This document shows, one piece after another, positions 6,242-14,443 of a DNA stretch of 20,275 nucleotides (its first letter is position 1; each line of letters opens with the position of its first letter). The notes beneath the pieces were generated by a model, which worked only from the letters and a program-made list of their open reading frames with translations, searched no databases and was not told the DNA's origin. Both the position numbers and the translations under genes were made by a program. Source of the DNA: Faecalimonas sp. (GTDB lineage Bacteria; Bacillota; Clostridia; Lachnospirales; Lachnospiraceae); NCBI GenBank assembly GCA_020024645.1, contig JAHHTN010000030.1, positions 1 through 20,275 on the forward strand, given 5' to 3'.

Positions 6242-8239
6242 TTATTTTCCCTTCTTATAAAACTGCGCAGCAGCATCATAACAACTCCTTAATTTATACT
6301 GATTATTTAATCCTAATACCCCTTGTGTTCTGCTTTTAATAAAATTTTCCAGTTTTACCATATATTCTTCAGGGGTAATATCACCTTCTGCCACATATGT
6401 GAGACCTTTTTCCCAACTCGCAGTTAATTCAGGATTGAGCAAAGAACGAATAGAATTTTCTACTACATCATAAATCATCTCTCCTAGCAATGTAGGAATA
6501 ATAATTTGTGTTTTCTTGTTTAATGACAAATATTTAATACCCAACAGTTTTTTTAAAATTTCTGCTCTTGTCGCACTTGTGCCAATTCCACTTCCTTTAA
6601 TCTGTGCACGCAATTCTTCATCTTCAATTAATTGCCCTGCATTTTCCATTGCCAAAATAATCGATCCGGAATTATATCTTTTGGGTGGAGATGTTTCTCC
6701 CTCTTTTATTGTTAATGCATTTACTGGAAGAATGGAGCCTTTCTTTAATTGTTGAATGACAGAAAATAATCCCATATCAGATGTATTTCCCTCTGATTCT
6801 GTTTCCTTTTTCATCTGCGAAATTTCTGTTACTTTCAAATATCCCTCTTCTGCAAGCACTTTAAAATTAGAAAAAAATTGTTCTTCTTTAATTTTTGTCA
6901 CAATACTTACTTTTTGATATATTGCCGGAGGATAAAATATACTGAGAAATCTTCTTACAATTGTATCATAAACTTGTTTTGCAATTGCAGATATCGATTG
7001 TAAAGTTGACAATCCCTGTCCCGTTGGTATAATTGCATAATGATCTGTAATCTGTTTATCATTTACATAACGAGTCTTTTCTAAGCCTTTATGACTTCCA
7101 AAACTTAAAATATCACTTAAATATGGTTTTGCCATCTCATATTTCGACAAACCATTCAAATTTTTCGAAATTTCTTTTGCAACGGCTGTTGATAATACTC
7201 TTGCATCTGTTCTTGGATAAGTAACTAGTTTCTTTTCGTACAATTCTTGTACAATTCTAAGTGTTTCATCTGGACTGATTTTAAACTTTTTGGCACATTC
7301 ATTTTGTAATTCAGCTAGATTATATAGAAGTGGTGGATTTTTCTTTTCCTTTTTCTTCGTTATAGACACAACCTGTGCCATCAAAGGATCTTCATCATTT
7401 AAATATTCAATCAGTTCTTCGGCTTTTTTTCGCATTTTAAAACCATTTTCTTTATATAAATCAAACGATTCAAAATATTTTGAACCCTTTACTGCTTTCC
7501 ATTCCCCTTCAAAATTCAATTCTCCTAAATTTAATGTACTCAACACACGATAAAATGGTGTCTTAACAAAACTACGAATTTCTCGTTCTCTTCTCACCAC
7601 CATACCAAGAACACACGTCATTACTCTTCCTACTGAAATCACTGTAAATTTTGTATGACGATAGTTCGATATACTATTTCCATATTTTAATGTTAGAAGA
7701 CGTGAAAAATTAATTCCCATAAGATAATCTTCTTTTGCACGCAAATACGCTGAAGCAGAAAGATTATCATATATTGATAAATCTTTTGCCTCTTTAATTC
7801 CTCTTAAAATCTCTTCTTCTGTCTGAGAATCAATCCACACTCTTTTCCTAAGTTTCTGTTTTACATTCTCTCCACACATTTGCTCTACAAGCCGATAAAT
7901 ATATTCTCCCTCTCGTCCAGAGTCTGTGCAAACATAAATAGTATCTACATCATCCCTCGTCAAAATTCTTTTAACAGTTTCGAACTGTTTTTTCACTGCC
8001 GGAATCACTTCATATAAAAATTTTTTCGGTAAAAATGGCAGTGTTTCCAATCTCCATCGTTTTAAATTTTCATCATATACTTCTGGATAACTCATTGTAA
8101 CCAAATGCCCTATACACCAAGTTACAACTGCTTCTTCTGATTCTAAATACCCATCTTTTTTCTTTACATTTAATTTTAACGCCTTAGCAAACTCTTGTGC
8201 TACACTTGGCTTTTCTGCTATATATACTGATTTTCTCAT
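6242..8239 (-). CDS. topB: Type IA DNA topoisomerase, topoisomerase III-like (TopB)
   Basis: A 665-residue type IA topoisomerase, which relaxes or decatenates DNA by cutting one strand through a 5'-phosphotyrosine. The N-terminal TOPRIM domain begins VYIAEKPSVAQ (E9) and contains CTDSGREGEYIY (104-115). In most TopB proteins this segment is TDADREGE, so the second Asp of the DxD metal site is Gly108 here. The active-site Tyr is Y341 in LVTYPRTDARVLS, and GSGIGTSATRAEIL near residue 550 is the usual conserved segment. GRVMTC (204-209) replaces the more common GRVQTPT. No C-terminal zinc fingers are visible. The ATG overlaps the downstream edge of galM (2 codons' distance from its stop), with only a weak GAG ribosome binding site, suggesting coupling. 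The family is certain; the subfamily is divergent. Confidence 0.93.
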   Translation of the reverse strand: MRKSVYIAEKPSVAQEFAKALKLNVKKKDGYLESEEAVVTWCIGHLVTMSYPEVYDENLKRWRLETLPFLPKKFLYEVIPAVKKQFETVKRILTRDDVDTIYVCTDSGREGEYIYRLVEQMCGENVKQKLRKRVWIDSQTEEEILRGIKEAKDLSIYDNLSASAYLRAKEDYLMGINFSRLLTLKYGNSISNYRHTKFTVISVGRVMTCVLGMVVRREREIRSFVKTPFYRVLSTLNLGELNFEGEWKAVKGSKYFESFDLYKENGFKMRKKAEELIEYLNDEDPLMAQVVSITKKKEKKNPPLLYNLAELQNECAKKFKISPDETLRIVQELYEKKLVTYPRTDARVLSTAVAKEISKNLNGLSKYEMAKPYLSDILSFGSHKGLEKTRYVNDKQITDHYAIIPTGQGLSTLQSISAIAKQVYDTIVRRFLSIFYPPAIYQKVSIVTKIKEEQFFSNFKVLAEEGYLKVTEISQMKKETESEGNTSDMGLFSVIQQLKKGSILPVNALTIKEGETSPPKRYNSGSIILAMENAGQLIEDEELRAQIKGSGIGTSATRAEILKKLLGIKYLSLNKKTQIIIPTLLGEMIYDVVENSIRSLLNPELTASWEKGLTYVAEGDITPEEYMVKLENFIKSRTQGVLGLNNQYKLRSCYDAAAQFYKKGK

Positions 8240-8243
8240 AAAA

Positions 8244-9287
8244 TTACTCTACACTAAATTTAAACACTGTAATCGTTCTATAATTTTCTCCAGCAGGACA
8301 AATCGGACTTATAAAATTTTCTTTATTAATTGCATCAGGAAAATATTGTGTTTCAAAGCAAACACCATGACGTACATCATACATAACCCCATTTTTCCCA
8401 ATCTCATTTTCAACAAAGTTTCCTGTATACAACTGCATTCCTGGTAAATCGGTATAAACTTCCATAACAATCCCACTTTCATTCGAGGACATTTCAGCCA
8501 CTTTATCAAACTTTCCTTCATTTTCTAATACCCAGTTATGATCATATCCTCTTCCAAAAATAAGTGGTTCATATTGTTCTTCGATATCTCTTCCTAATGG
8601 TTTTTTTGTACAAAAATCCATAGGAGTGCCTTCTACTTCAACAATTTCTCCTGTTGGAATAGATTGTATATCTGTTTTTGTAAAGTATTTTGCTGCAATT
8701 CCAACTTCTTGTTCCATTGCACTACCTGAAGCATGTCCATTTAAATTGAAATAACTGTGATTTGTCATATTAATAATTGTATCCTCGCTTGGAACACTAT
8801 AATATTCTATTTTTATTTCATTATTCTCTGTCAATGTATATTTCACTTCCATATCTAGAGCACCTGGAAAGCCTTGATCTCCTCCTTTACTATGAAGAGT
8901 AAACGTAACACTTTCATAATTTTTAGAACGTACTTCCCACATTCTTTTATTATAAAAATCTGTTCCACTGTGGAGATTATTTCCGTAGTCGTTTTTTTCT
9001 AAGTAGTATGTCTTTCCATCAATCATAAACTTAGCCCCACCTATACGATTTGCACATCTCCCTACACTAGCACCAAAAAATAATGTGCCATTTTCATATC
9101 CTGTCACATCGTCATAGCCAAGTACAACATCCAAATATTCGTCGTTTCTATCTGGTACCATTACGCTTACTAAAGTTGCACCAAAATTTGTAACAGAAAT
9201 ACTCATTCCAGACTTATTTGTAATTGTATATAAAGTTGCTTCTTTTCCCTTTGAAGTCACACCAAAACTTCTTGAAATAATACCCAT
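8244..9287 (-). CDS. galM: Aldose 1-epimerase (mutarotase)
   Basis: A 347-residue mutarotase that interconverts alpha and beta anomers of galactose and other aldoses, feeding the Leloir pathway. Conserved elements: FGATLVSVMVPDRN (35-48), GASVGRCANRIGGAKF (72-87), NLHSG (104-108), the catalytic-acid His in MTNHSYFNLNG (H177), GYDHNWVL (247-254), and the catalytic-base Glu in CFETQYFPDAIN (E312). The length is normal for the family. Start ATG 9285-9287 with AAGGAGAG upstream. It lies 24 nt after asd and immediately before topB, within a run of co-directional genes. No other galactose genes are in the window, so its role here is probably general sugar metabolism. Confidence 0.95.
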   Translation of the reverse strand: MGIISRSFGVTSKGKEATLYTITNKSGMSISVTNFGATLVSVMVPDRNDEYLDVVLGYDDVTGYENGTLFFGASVGRCANRIGGAKFMIDGKTYYLEKNDYGNNLHSGTDFYNKRMWEVRSKNYESVTFTLHSKGGDQGFPGALDMEVKYTLTENNEIKIEYYSVPSEDTIINMTNHSYFNLNGHASGSAMEQEVGIAAKYFTKTDIQSIPTGEIVEVEGTPMDFCTKKPLGRDIEEQYEPLIFGRGYDHNWVLENEGKFDKVAEMSSNESGIVMEVYTDLPGMQLYTGNFVENEIGKNGVMYDVRHGVCFETQYFPDAINKENFISPICPAGENYRTITVFKFSVE

Positions 9288-9311
9288 TATTTGTCTCTCC
9301 TTTGTCGTTAA

Positions 9312-10397
9312 CTATTTTGTTTGAATATATCCCTGTGCTGTTAATGTTTCTGCACAAAGAATTGCTCCCCCTGCTGCTCCTCTAATTGTATTATGCGAAA
9401 GTCCTACAAACTTAAAATCAAAAATAGTATCTTCTCTCAATCTTCCAACAGAAATTCCCATTCCATTCTCATAATTGACATCTTTTTTCACCTCTGGACG
9501 ATTTTCTTCTTCTAAATATTGTATAAATTGCTTCGGAGCACTTGGAAGATGTAATTTCTGTGGAGTTCCTTCATATTCCAACAATTTCTCAATTAATTGT
9601 TCTTTTGTTGGTTTTTTTGCAAATTTCACAAACACTGCCGAAGTATGTCCGTTTAAAACTGGCACACGAATACACTGCGTTGTAATTACTGGCAAATCTG
9701 CTTTCACAATTTCTCCATCAATTACTTCACCCCAAATTTTCAAAGGCTCTTGTTCACTTTTTTCTTCTTCTCCTGAAATAAATGGAATAATATTTTCAAT
9801 CATTTCTGGCCATTCTTTAAATGTTTTTCCCGCACCAGAAATTGCTTGATATGTTGTAGCAACCACTTCTTCTGGCTCAAACATTTTCCATGCAGTAAGA
9901 ACAGGTGCATAACTTTGTATAGAACAATTTGGCTTTACTGCCACAAACCCTCGTGTTGTTCCTAATCTCTTTTTCTGCGCTTCAATCACCTCAAAATGTT
10001 CCGCATTGATTTCTGGAATAACCATTGGTACATCTTTTGTCCAACGATGTGCACTATTATTTGAAACCACTGGAATTTCCGCTTTCGCATAAGCATCTTC
10101 TATATTACGAATTTCTTCTTTATTCATATCAACTGCACTAAAAACAAAATCAACCTGTGCCGAAATTTCATCTACTTCATGCACATTCATTACCATAAGA
10201 CTTTTTATTTTCATCGGAATAGGTGTGTCCATTTTCCAACGATTCCCAACCGCTTCTTCATAAGTCTTTCCTGCTGATTTAGAACTTGCTGCCACTACTG
10301 TTACTTCATACCATGGATGATTTTCCAACAAAGAAATGAATCGTTGCCCAACCATACCTGTCGCTCCAAGAATTCCAACTCTTAATTTTTCTTTCAT
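9312..10397 (-). CDS. asd: Aspartate-semialdehyde dehydrogenase
   Basis: A 361-residue NADP-dependent enzyme that reduces aspartyl phosphate to aspartate semialdehyde, the branch point to lysine, diaminopimelate, threonine and methionine. The N-terminus has the nucleotide-binding GILGATGMVGQRF (8-20); the catalytic Cys is C158 in KPNCSIQ. SAGKTYEEAVGNRW and the spacing around NNSAHRW (113-119) fit the archaeal/fungal-type branch of the family rather than the classical E. coli enzyme. I chose ATG 10395-10397 (MKEKLRVGIL), which has TGAGG eight bases upstream; a start at 10418 would add seven residues but has no ribosome binding site. The gap to queH is 33 nt and galM follows, so it sits in the middle of a probable operon. 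Confidence 0.94.
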   Translation of the reverse strand: MKEKLRVGILGATGMVGQRFISLLENHPWYEVTVVAASSKSAGKTYEEAVGNRWKMDTPIPMKIKSLMVMNVHEVDEISAQVDFVFSAVDMNKEEIRNIEDAYAKAEIPVVSNNSAHRWTKDVPMVIPEINAEHFEVIEAQKKRLGTTRGFVAVKPNCSIQSYAPVLTAWKMFEPEEVVATTYQAISGAGKTFKEWPEMIENIIPFISGEEEKSEQEPLKIWGEVIDGEIVKADLPVITTQCIRVPVLNGHTSAVFVKFAKKPTKEQLIEKLLEYEGTPQKLHLPSAPKQFIQYLEEENRPEVKKDVNYENGMGISVGRLREDTIFDFKFVGLSHNTIRGAAGGAILCAETLTAQGYIQTK

Positions 10398-10430
10398 TTT
10401 CCATTCCTCATTTCTCATTATCTTTTGTCT

Positions 10431-11045
10431 TTAATTATCTTTTCTCTCCTGCATGGAATATACACAGCCACAATAGTCCTGACGATAAAGCCCATATTCT
10501 TTTGAGAGTTCAATGGAACGTTTGTATCCATTTTTCTTCTTAAAATCAGACTGTAAGTATTCAACACCATATTCTCTTCCCAATGCATTCCCAATTTCAT
10601 TTAATTTTTCTGCATTTTTCATTGGACTTATACTAAGTGTTGTCGTGAAATAATCAAATTCACCTTCTTTAGCAAATTGTGCTGCCTCTTCTAAGCGAAG
10701 AGCATAACATTTAAAGCAACGTTCTTTTCCTTCTTTTAAATGCTCTAATCCTCTTGCCATTTCATAAAATTTTTCTTTGTCGTAATTACCTGCAATAAAC
10801 GATACTGGATACTTCATTTCCATTTCTTCAATAAGTGTTTGTTGCTCTAAAATACGTTTTGTATACTCACTTTCCGGAAAAATATTCGGATTATAATAAA
10901 ATACCGTAATTTCAAAATGTTCTGATAAATATTCCAATACATAACTACTACATGGTGCACAGCAACTGTGTAATAATAATCTCGGAATTTTTTTTTCTTT
11001 TTCTAATTTTACTAGTAATTTTTCCAATTCTTTTTGATAGTTCAT
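10431..11045 (-). CDS. queH: Epoxyqueuosine reductase QueH
   Basis: A 204-residue protein of the QueH (formerly DUF208) family, which reduces epoxyqueuosine to queuosine in tRNA in place of the cobalamin-dependent QueG. The expected cysteines are all present: HSCCAPC (C28, C29, C32), CFKC (C110, C113) and the C-terminal DYCGC (C192, C194), consistent with metal and iron-sulfur ligands. LLLHSCCAPCSSYVLEYL at the N-terminus and SPMKNAEKLNEIG in the middle are family signatures. I chose ATG 11043-11045 with GGAG seven bases upstream; the frame is open further upstream but that part overlaps the promoter. It is the first gene of the minus-strand run that continues with asd and galM. Confidence 0.93.
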   Translation of the reverse strand: MNYQKELEKLLVKLEKEKKIPRLLLHSCCAPCSSYVLEYLSEHFEITVFYYNPNIFPESEYTKRILEQQTLIEEMEMKYPVSFIAGNYDKEKFYEMARGLEHLKEGKERCFKCYALRLEEAAQFAKEGEFDYFTTTLSISPMKNAEKLNEIGNALGREYGVEYLQSDFKKKNGYKRSIELSKEYGLYRQDYCGCVYSMQERKDN

Positions 11046-11076
11046 TATTTTTCTCCATAAATGCTTTATTTTATAA

Positions 11077-11105
11077 ATTATACTCTTTCTCCACTCTTCA
11101 ATCAA
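11077..11105 (-). promoter_or_regulatory. Probable promoter of the queH-asd-galM-topB run
   Basis: TTGATT (11100-11105), 17 nt, then a perfect TATAAT (11077-11082). It drives toward queH with a leader of about 25 nt, too short for a sizable riboswitch. It shares the intergenic region with the divergent ABC transporter genes. Confidence 0.75.
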
Positions 11106-11158
11106 GCACTCATTTTTAATTCTCACATATATTACTATATATGAAAATGGAGGTTTTT

Positions 11159-11926
11159 ATGGAAAAGATATTCGAAATCAAAAATTTAAATTATACTTAC
11201 CATACCTTAAATGGTGAAACACAAGCATTAAAAAATATTACTTTTTCAATAGAAAAAGGAGAGTTTTTATCTATTGTAGGACCATCCGGTTGTGGCAAAT
11301 CAACCTTACTTTCCATTATTTGCGGTCTACTAACACCTGATTTCCCAGCCGTTTTATTTCAAGGGAAACCTCTAAAAGAAAACACTGATAAAATCGGCTA
11401 TATGCTTCAACACGATCATCTCTTTGAATGGCGCACAATCTATCAAAATGTACTTTTAGGATTAGAAATCCAACATAAACTTTCTCCAAAAACAAAAGAA
11501 AAAGCACATAAATTACTTGAACTTTACGGCCTAAAAGCATTTTCCAACGCAAAACCATCTCAATTATCAGGAGGAATGAGACAACGTGCTGCTCTTGTGC
11601 GAACATTAGTATTTGAACCTGAACTTTTACTCTTAGACGAACCATTTTCTGCTCTTGACTATCAAACAAGACTAAAAGTAGGAGATGATATTGGACAGAT
11701 TATCCGAAAAGAAAAGAAAACAGCAATTCTTGTTACACATGATTTATCAGAAGCAATTAGTTTGGGAGATAAAGTACTAATTTTATCTAAACGTCCTGCT
11801 ACTATTCAAAAAAATATTTTGCTTAATTTCGATATTAAAAACGACACACCTCTCCAACGAAGAAATACACCTGAATTTAAAGACTATTTTAATTTAATAT
11901 GGAAGGAGTTAAATATAAATGAGTGA
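11159..11926 (+). CDS. ABC transporter ATP-binding protein, nitrate/sulfonate/taurine type
   Basis: A 255-residue cytoplasmic ATPase that powers uptake through the permease encoded next to it. Motifs in order: Walker A GPSGCGKST (41-49), Q-loop in YMLQHDHLF, signature LSGGMRQR, Walker B LLLLDEP, D-loop SALD, and the switch His in VTHD. The wording around these motifs (GEFLSIVGPSG, LFEWRTIYQNVLLGLE) is that of the NitT/TauT/SsuB group, which imports nitrate, sulfonates, taurine or thiamine precursors. I chose ATG 11159 because GGAGG lies five bases upstream; a start at 11141 would place that site inside the gene. It overlaps the permease by 8 nt. No binding-protein gene is adjacent and no clear plus-strand promoter or riboswitch is visible, so the substrate is unknown. 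Confidence 0.93.
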   Translation: MEKIFEIKNLNYTYHTLNGETQALKNITFSIEKGEFLSIVGPSGCGKSTLLSIICGLLTPDFPAVLFQGKPLKENTDKIGYMLQHDHLFEWRTIYQNVLLGLEIQHKLSPKTKEKAHKLLELYGLKAFSNAKPSQLSGGMRQRAALVRTLVFEPELLLLDEPFSALDYQTRLKVGDDIGQIIRKEKKTAILVTHDLSEAISLGDKVLILSKRPATIQKNILLNFDIKNDTPLQRRNTPEFKDYFNLIWKELNINE

Positions 11927-12713
11927 TTCTATTTCACAAATTCTTTATCTCAAAAAACAAAAACGACACAAATATATCGTTTATTTTTCTCGTATATTTG
12001 TTTTGATTTTCTTTCTGCTCTTATGGGAATTAACTTCATATTATGGAATCATTGATTCTTTTATCTTTAGTAGTCCATCTAAAATTGTCAAATGTTTTTG
12101 GTCTATGGTTTTAGACAAAAGTATCTTTTTCCATATAAAAATAACCCTTTATGAAACTATTGCTAGTTTTCTTTTTGTTATTTTTTTTAGCATACTTTTT
12201 GCTATTTTACTGTGGTCCAGTAGAAAATTATCTGATATCGTAGAACCTTATCTTGTTGTTCTAAATAGCCTTCCAAAATCTGCTCTTGCTCCACTATTGA
12301 TTGTATGGCTTGGTGCAAAGCCAACCACTATTATTGTCTGTGGAATGTCCATAGCAATTTTTGGAAGTATTTTAAATTTATATACAAATTTCATTCTTGT
12401 AGATGAAGAAAAACTAAAACTTATCTATACACTACACGGTAATCGTTTTCATATTTTGACAAAAGTTGTTTTGCCAAGTTCTGTCCCTACCATTATGAAT
12501 ATGATGAAAGTAAATATTGGACTTTGTCTTGTAGGTGTGATTATTGGTGAATTTTTAGCAGCTAAAAGTGGACTTGGTTATTTAATTATTTATTCTAGTC
12601 AAGTGTTTAAGATGGATTGGTTATTAATGTCCATTGTCTTACTTTGTATCATGGCCATGGTGCTCTATACTCTCATTTCATTTATCCAAAAACAATATCA
12701 AAAACATTTCTAA
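11919..12713 (+). CDS. ABC transporter permease, nitrate/sulfonate/taurine type
   Basis: A 264-residue inner-membrane permease with about six membrane segments (first at about 24-44, last at about 230-258). The typical SsuC/TauC segment NSLPKSALAPLLIVWLGAKP is present, followed by the EAA-type coupling loop, here EKLKLIYTLHGNRFHILTKV and VLPSSVP, which docks to the ATPase, and GVIIGEFLAAKSGLGYLI. Start ATG 11919 with AAGGAG ten bases upstream, inside the end of the ATPase gene; the 8-nt overlap implies coupled translation. This pair is the only plus-strand gene content in the window. The periplasmic or lipoprotein binding subunit that such importers need is not encoded next to it. The substrate cannot be told from the sequence. 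Confidence 0.92.
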   Translation: MSDSISQILYLKKQKRHKYIVYFSRIFVLIFFLLLWELTSYYGIIDSFIFSSPSKIVKCFWSMVLDKSIFFHIKITLYETIASFLFVIFFSILFAILLWSSRKLSDIVEPYLVVLNSLPKSALAPLLIVWLGAKPTTIIVCGMSIAIFGSILNLYTNFILVDEEKLKLIYTLHGNRFHILTKVVLPSSVPTIMNMMKVNIGLCLVGVIIGEFLAAKSGLGYLIIYSSQVFKMDWLLMSIVLLCIMAMVLYTLISFIQKQYQKHF

Positions 12714-12721
12714 ATCAAACA

Positions 12722-12743
12722 CAGTTGCGGATATCCGCAACTG
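12722..12743. terminator. Perfect palindrome between convergent permease and glpK genes
   Basis: A 22-nt perfect palindrome: stem CAGTTGCGG / CCGCAACTG around ATAT, 8 nt after the permease stop and 12 nt from the glpK stop. Its place between converging genes suggests a bidirectional terminator, but neither side has a proper T-tract (plus: CCTTACATACTTTTATT; minus: TGTTTGATT). Confidence 0.6.
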
Positions 12744-12755
12744 CCTTACATACTT

Positions 12756-14252
12756 TTATTCCTCTTTCGCCCACTCATAAGAATATTTTATCGCTTTATT
12801 CCAACCTTTTATTTTCTTTCCTCTTTCTTGTTCCGTAATTTTCGGAATAAAACTTTCATCTTTTTTCCAGTTCTTTACTACCTCTTCTTTATCTGCCCAA
12901 TATCCAACTGCCAATCCTGCCAAATATGCAGCTCCCATCGCTGTTGTTTCTACACATTTCGGGCGAATTACTGGTGCATTTATAATATCAGCCTGCACCT
13001 GCATTAAAAAATTATTTGCACTTGCACCGCCATCTACTTTTAAGGCAGGAATAGAAATTCCAGAATCAGCTTCCATTGCCTCTAAAACATCATGAACTTG
13101 GTAAGCAATTGACTCTAATGTTGCACGAATAATATGATAACGATTAACTCCTCTTGTAATTCCTACAATTGTTCCTCTTGCATATTGATCCCAATGAGGT
13201 GCTCCAAGACCTGTAAATGCAGGAACAACATAACAACCATTTGTATCTTCTACTCGCTGTGCAAAACTTTCAGAATCTTTCGATGAATCAATTAATTTCA
13301 TTTCATCTCGTAGCCATTGAATCGCTGCACCAGCTACAAAAATAGATCCTTCTAAAGCATAATTAACCTTTCCATCTAGCCCCCACGCAATTGTAGTAAC
13401 TAATCCATGATTAGAAAATACTGGTTTCTCTCCTGTATTCATTAAGAGAAAGCACCCTGTCCCATATGTATTTTTTGCCTCCCCTTTCTGAAAACACGTT
13501 TGTCCAAAAAGTGCTGCTTGTTGATCACCTGCGGCACCTCCAATAATTATTTCATCTCCAAAAAACGATGAATCTGTCATTCCATACACACAGCTTGATG
13601 GACTCACTTCAGGAAGCATACTTTTAGGAATTTCTAATTTTTTCAAAATTTCGTCATCCCATTCTAATGTATTAATATTAAATAACATTGTTCTTGAAGC
13701 ATTAGAATAATCCGTCACATGGACTTTTCCTTTAGTCAATTTCCAAATAAGCCATGTTTCGACCGTTCCAAATAAAAGTCTACCCTCTTCTGCTTTCTTT
13801 CTTGCACCTTTTACATTATCTAAAATCCATTTAACTTTGGTTGCAGAAAAATAAGCATCAATAACAAGACCTGTCTTTCGTCGAAAAAATTCTGTCATTC
13901 CTTCTTCTTTTAATCTATCGCAATAATCAGAGGTTCTCCTACATTGCCATACAATCGCATTATATACGGGCTCACCTGTTTCCTTGTCCCACACAATTGC
14001 TGTTTCTCTCTGATTTGTAATTCCTATAGCAGCAATATCTTTTGCGGAAGCACCTATTTTGTTCATTGCTTCTACTGCGACACCTAACTGGGTAGACCAA
14101 ATTTCATTAGCATCATGCTCCACCCATCCTGGTTTTGTAAAATATTGTGCAAATTCTTTTTGTGCTACACTACACATATCTCCTTTTTCATTAAATAAAA
14201 TACATCGATTACTCGTTGTCCCTGCATCTAATGCCATAATATATTTTCCCAT
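12756..14252 (-). CDS. glpK: Glycerol kinase
   Basis: A 498-residue FGGY-family kinase that phosphorylates glycerol to glycerol 3-phosphate. The phosphate-binding DAGTTSNR (9-16), the glycerol-binding ITNQRET (78-84), AGDQQAALFGQ (241-251) and the C-terminal DGGASANNFLMQVQADI are intact, and length matches the family. I chose ATG 14250-14252, with AGAGGAGAC upstream; the in-frame extension to 14339 runs into the tRNA terminator. In enterococcal GlpK a His in the segment HFYG is phosphorylated by HPr to activate the enzyme; the aligned position here is Ser229 in SSFFG. No glpF or glpO/glpD neighbour is present. I see no convincing promoter in the 80 bp upstream, so read-through from the tRNA unit is possible. 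Confidence 0.96.
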   Translation of the reverse strand: MGKYIMALDAGTTSNRCILFNEKGDMCSVAQKEFAQYFTKPGWVEHDANEIWSTQLGVAVEAMNKIGASAKDIAAIGITNQRETAIVWDKETGEPVYNAIVWQCRRTSDYCDRLKEEGMTEFFRRKTGLVIDAYFSATKVKWILDNVKGARKKAEEGRLLFGTVETWLIWKLTKGKVHVTDYSNASRTMLFNINTLEWDDEILKKLEIPKSMLPEVSPSSCVYGMTDSSFFGDEIIIGGAAGDQQAALFGQTCFQKGEAKNTYGTGCFLLMNTGEKPVFSNHGLVTTIAWGLDGKVNYALEGSIFVAGAAIQWLRDEMKLIDSSKDSESFAQRVEDTNGCYVVPAFTGLGAPHWDQYARGTIVGITRGVNRYHIIRATLESIAYQVHDVLEAMEADSGISIPALKVDGGASANNFLMQVQADIINAPVIRPKCVETTAMGAAYLAGLAVGYWADKEEVVKNWKKDESFIPKITEQERGKKIKGWNKAIKYSYEWAKEE

Positions 14253-14301
14253 ATCTGTCTCCTCTATAATCAAATAAATTTCCTTCAATTCATTTTTTGA
14301 T

Positions 14302-14321
14302 TTAATCCATTCTCTCCTCCT
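14302..14321 (-). other. Ribosome binding site followed by a two-codon start-stop frame
   Basis: AGGAGG (14316-14321), five bases, then ATG GAT TAA (14302-14310), between the tRNA terminator and the glpK start, 49 nt upstream of the glpK ATG. The ribosome binding site is at least as good as that of glpK. It may be a leader minigene or a coincidence. Confidence 0.3.
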
Positions 14322-14334
14322 ATATATTAAAAAA

Positions 14335-14355
14335 GCCACAGACTATATCTGTGAC
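14335..14355 (-). terminator. Terminator of tRNA-Thr
   Basis: An 8-bp stem (GTCACAGA / TCTGTGGC with one G-T pair) around a 5-nt loop, followed on the minus strand by TTTTTT. It begins 13 nt after the tRNA 3' end. Confidence 0.9.
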
Positions 14356-14368
14356 TTTCCTTATTAAA

Positions 14369-14440
14369 GCTGAAAATCGGACTTGAACCGACGACCCCTT
14401 CATTACGAGTGAAGTGCTCTACCAACTGAGCTATTTCAGC
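14369..14440 (-). tRNA. tRNA-Thr, anticodon CGT
   Basis: A 72-nt cloverleaf: acceptor GCTGAAA / TTTCAGC, D arm GCTCAGTTGGTAGAGC, anticodon arm CTTCA-CTCGTAA-TGAAG with anticodon CGT at the loop centre (reads ACG, threonine), five-base variable loop, and T arm GTCGG-TTCAAGT-CCGAT. All stems pair (one G-T at the base of the T stem). The CCA end is not encoded. It has a promoter in the end of mscS and a terminator downstream. Confidence 0.97.
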
Positions 14441-14443
14441 ATT

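Noticed and set aside
9475..9849. A 124-codon plus-strand open frame opposite asd
   Set aside because: It is the antisense shadow of a well-supported gene, has low-complexity Ser/Phe-rich content and no ribosome binding site.
11046..11158. Possible preQ1 or TPP riboswitch between queH and the ABC transporter
   Set aside because: The queH leader is about 25 nt, and I find no preQ1 or TPP core motifs on either strand; on sequence alone there is nothing to support one.
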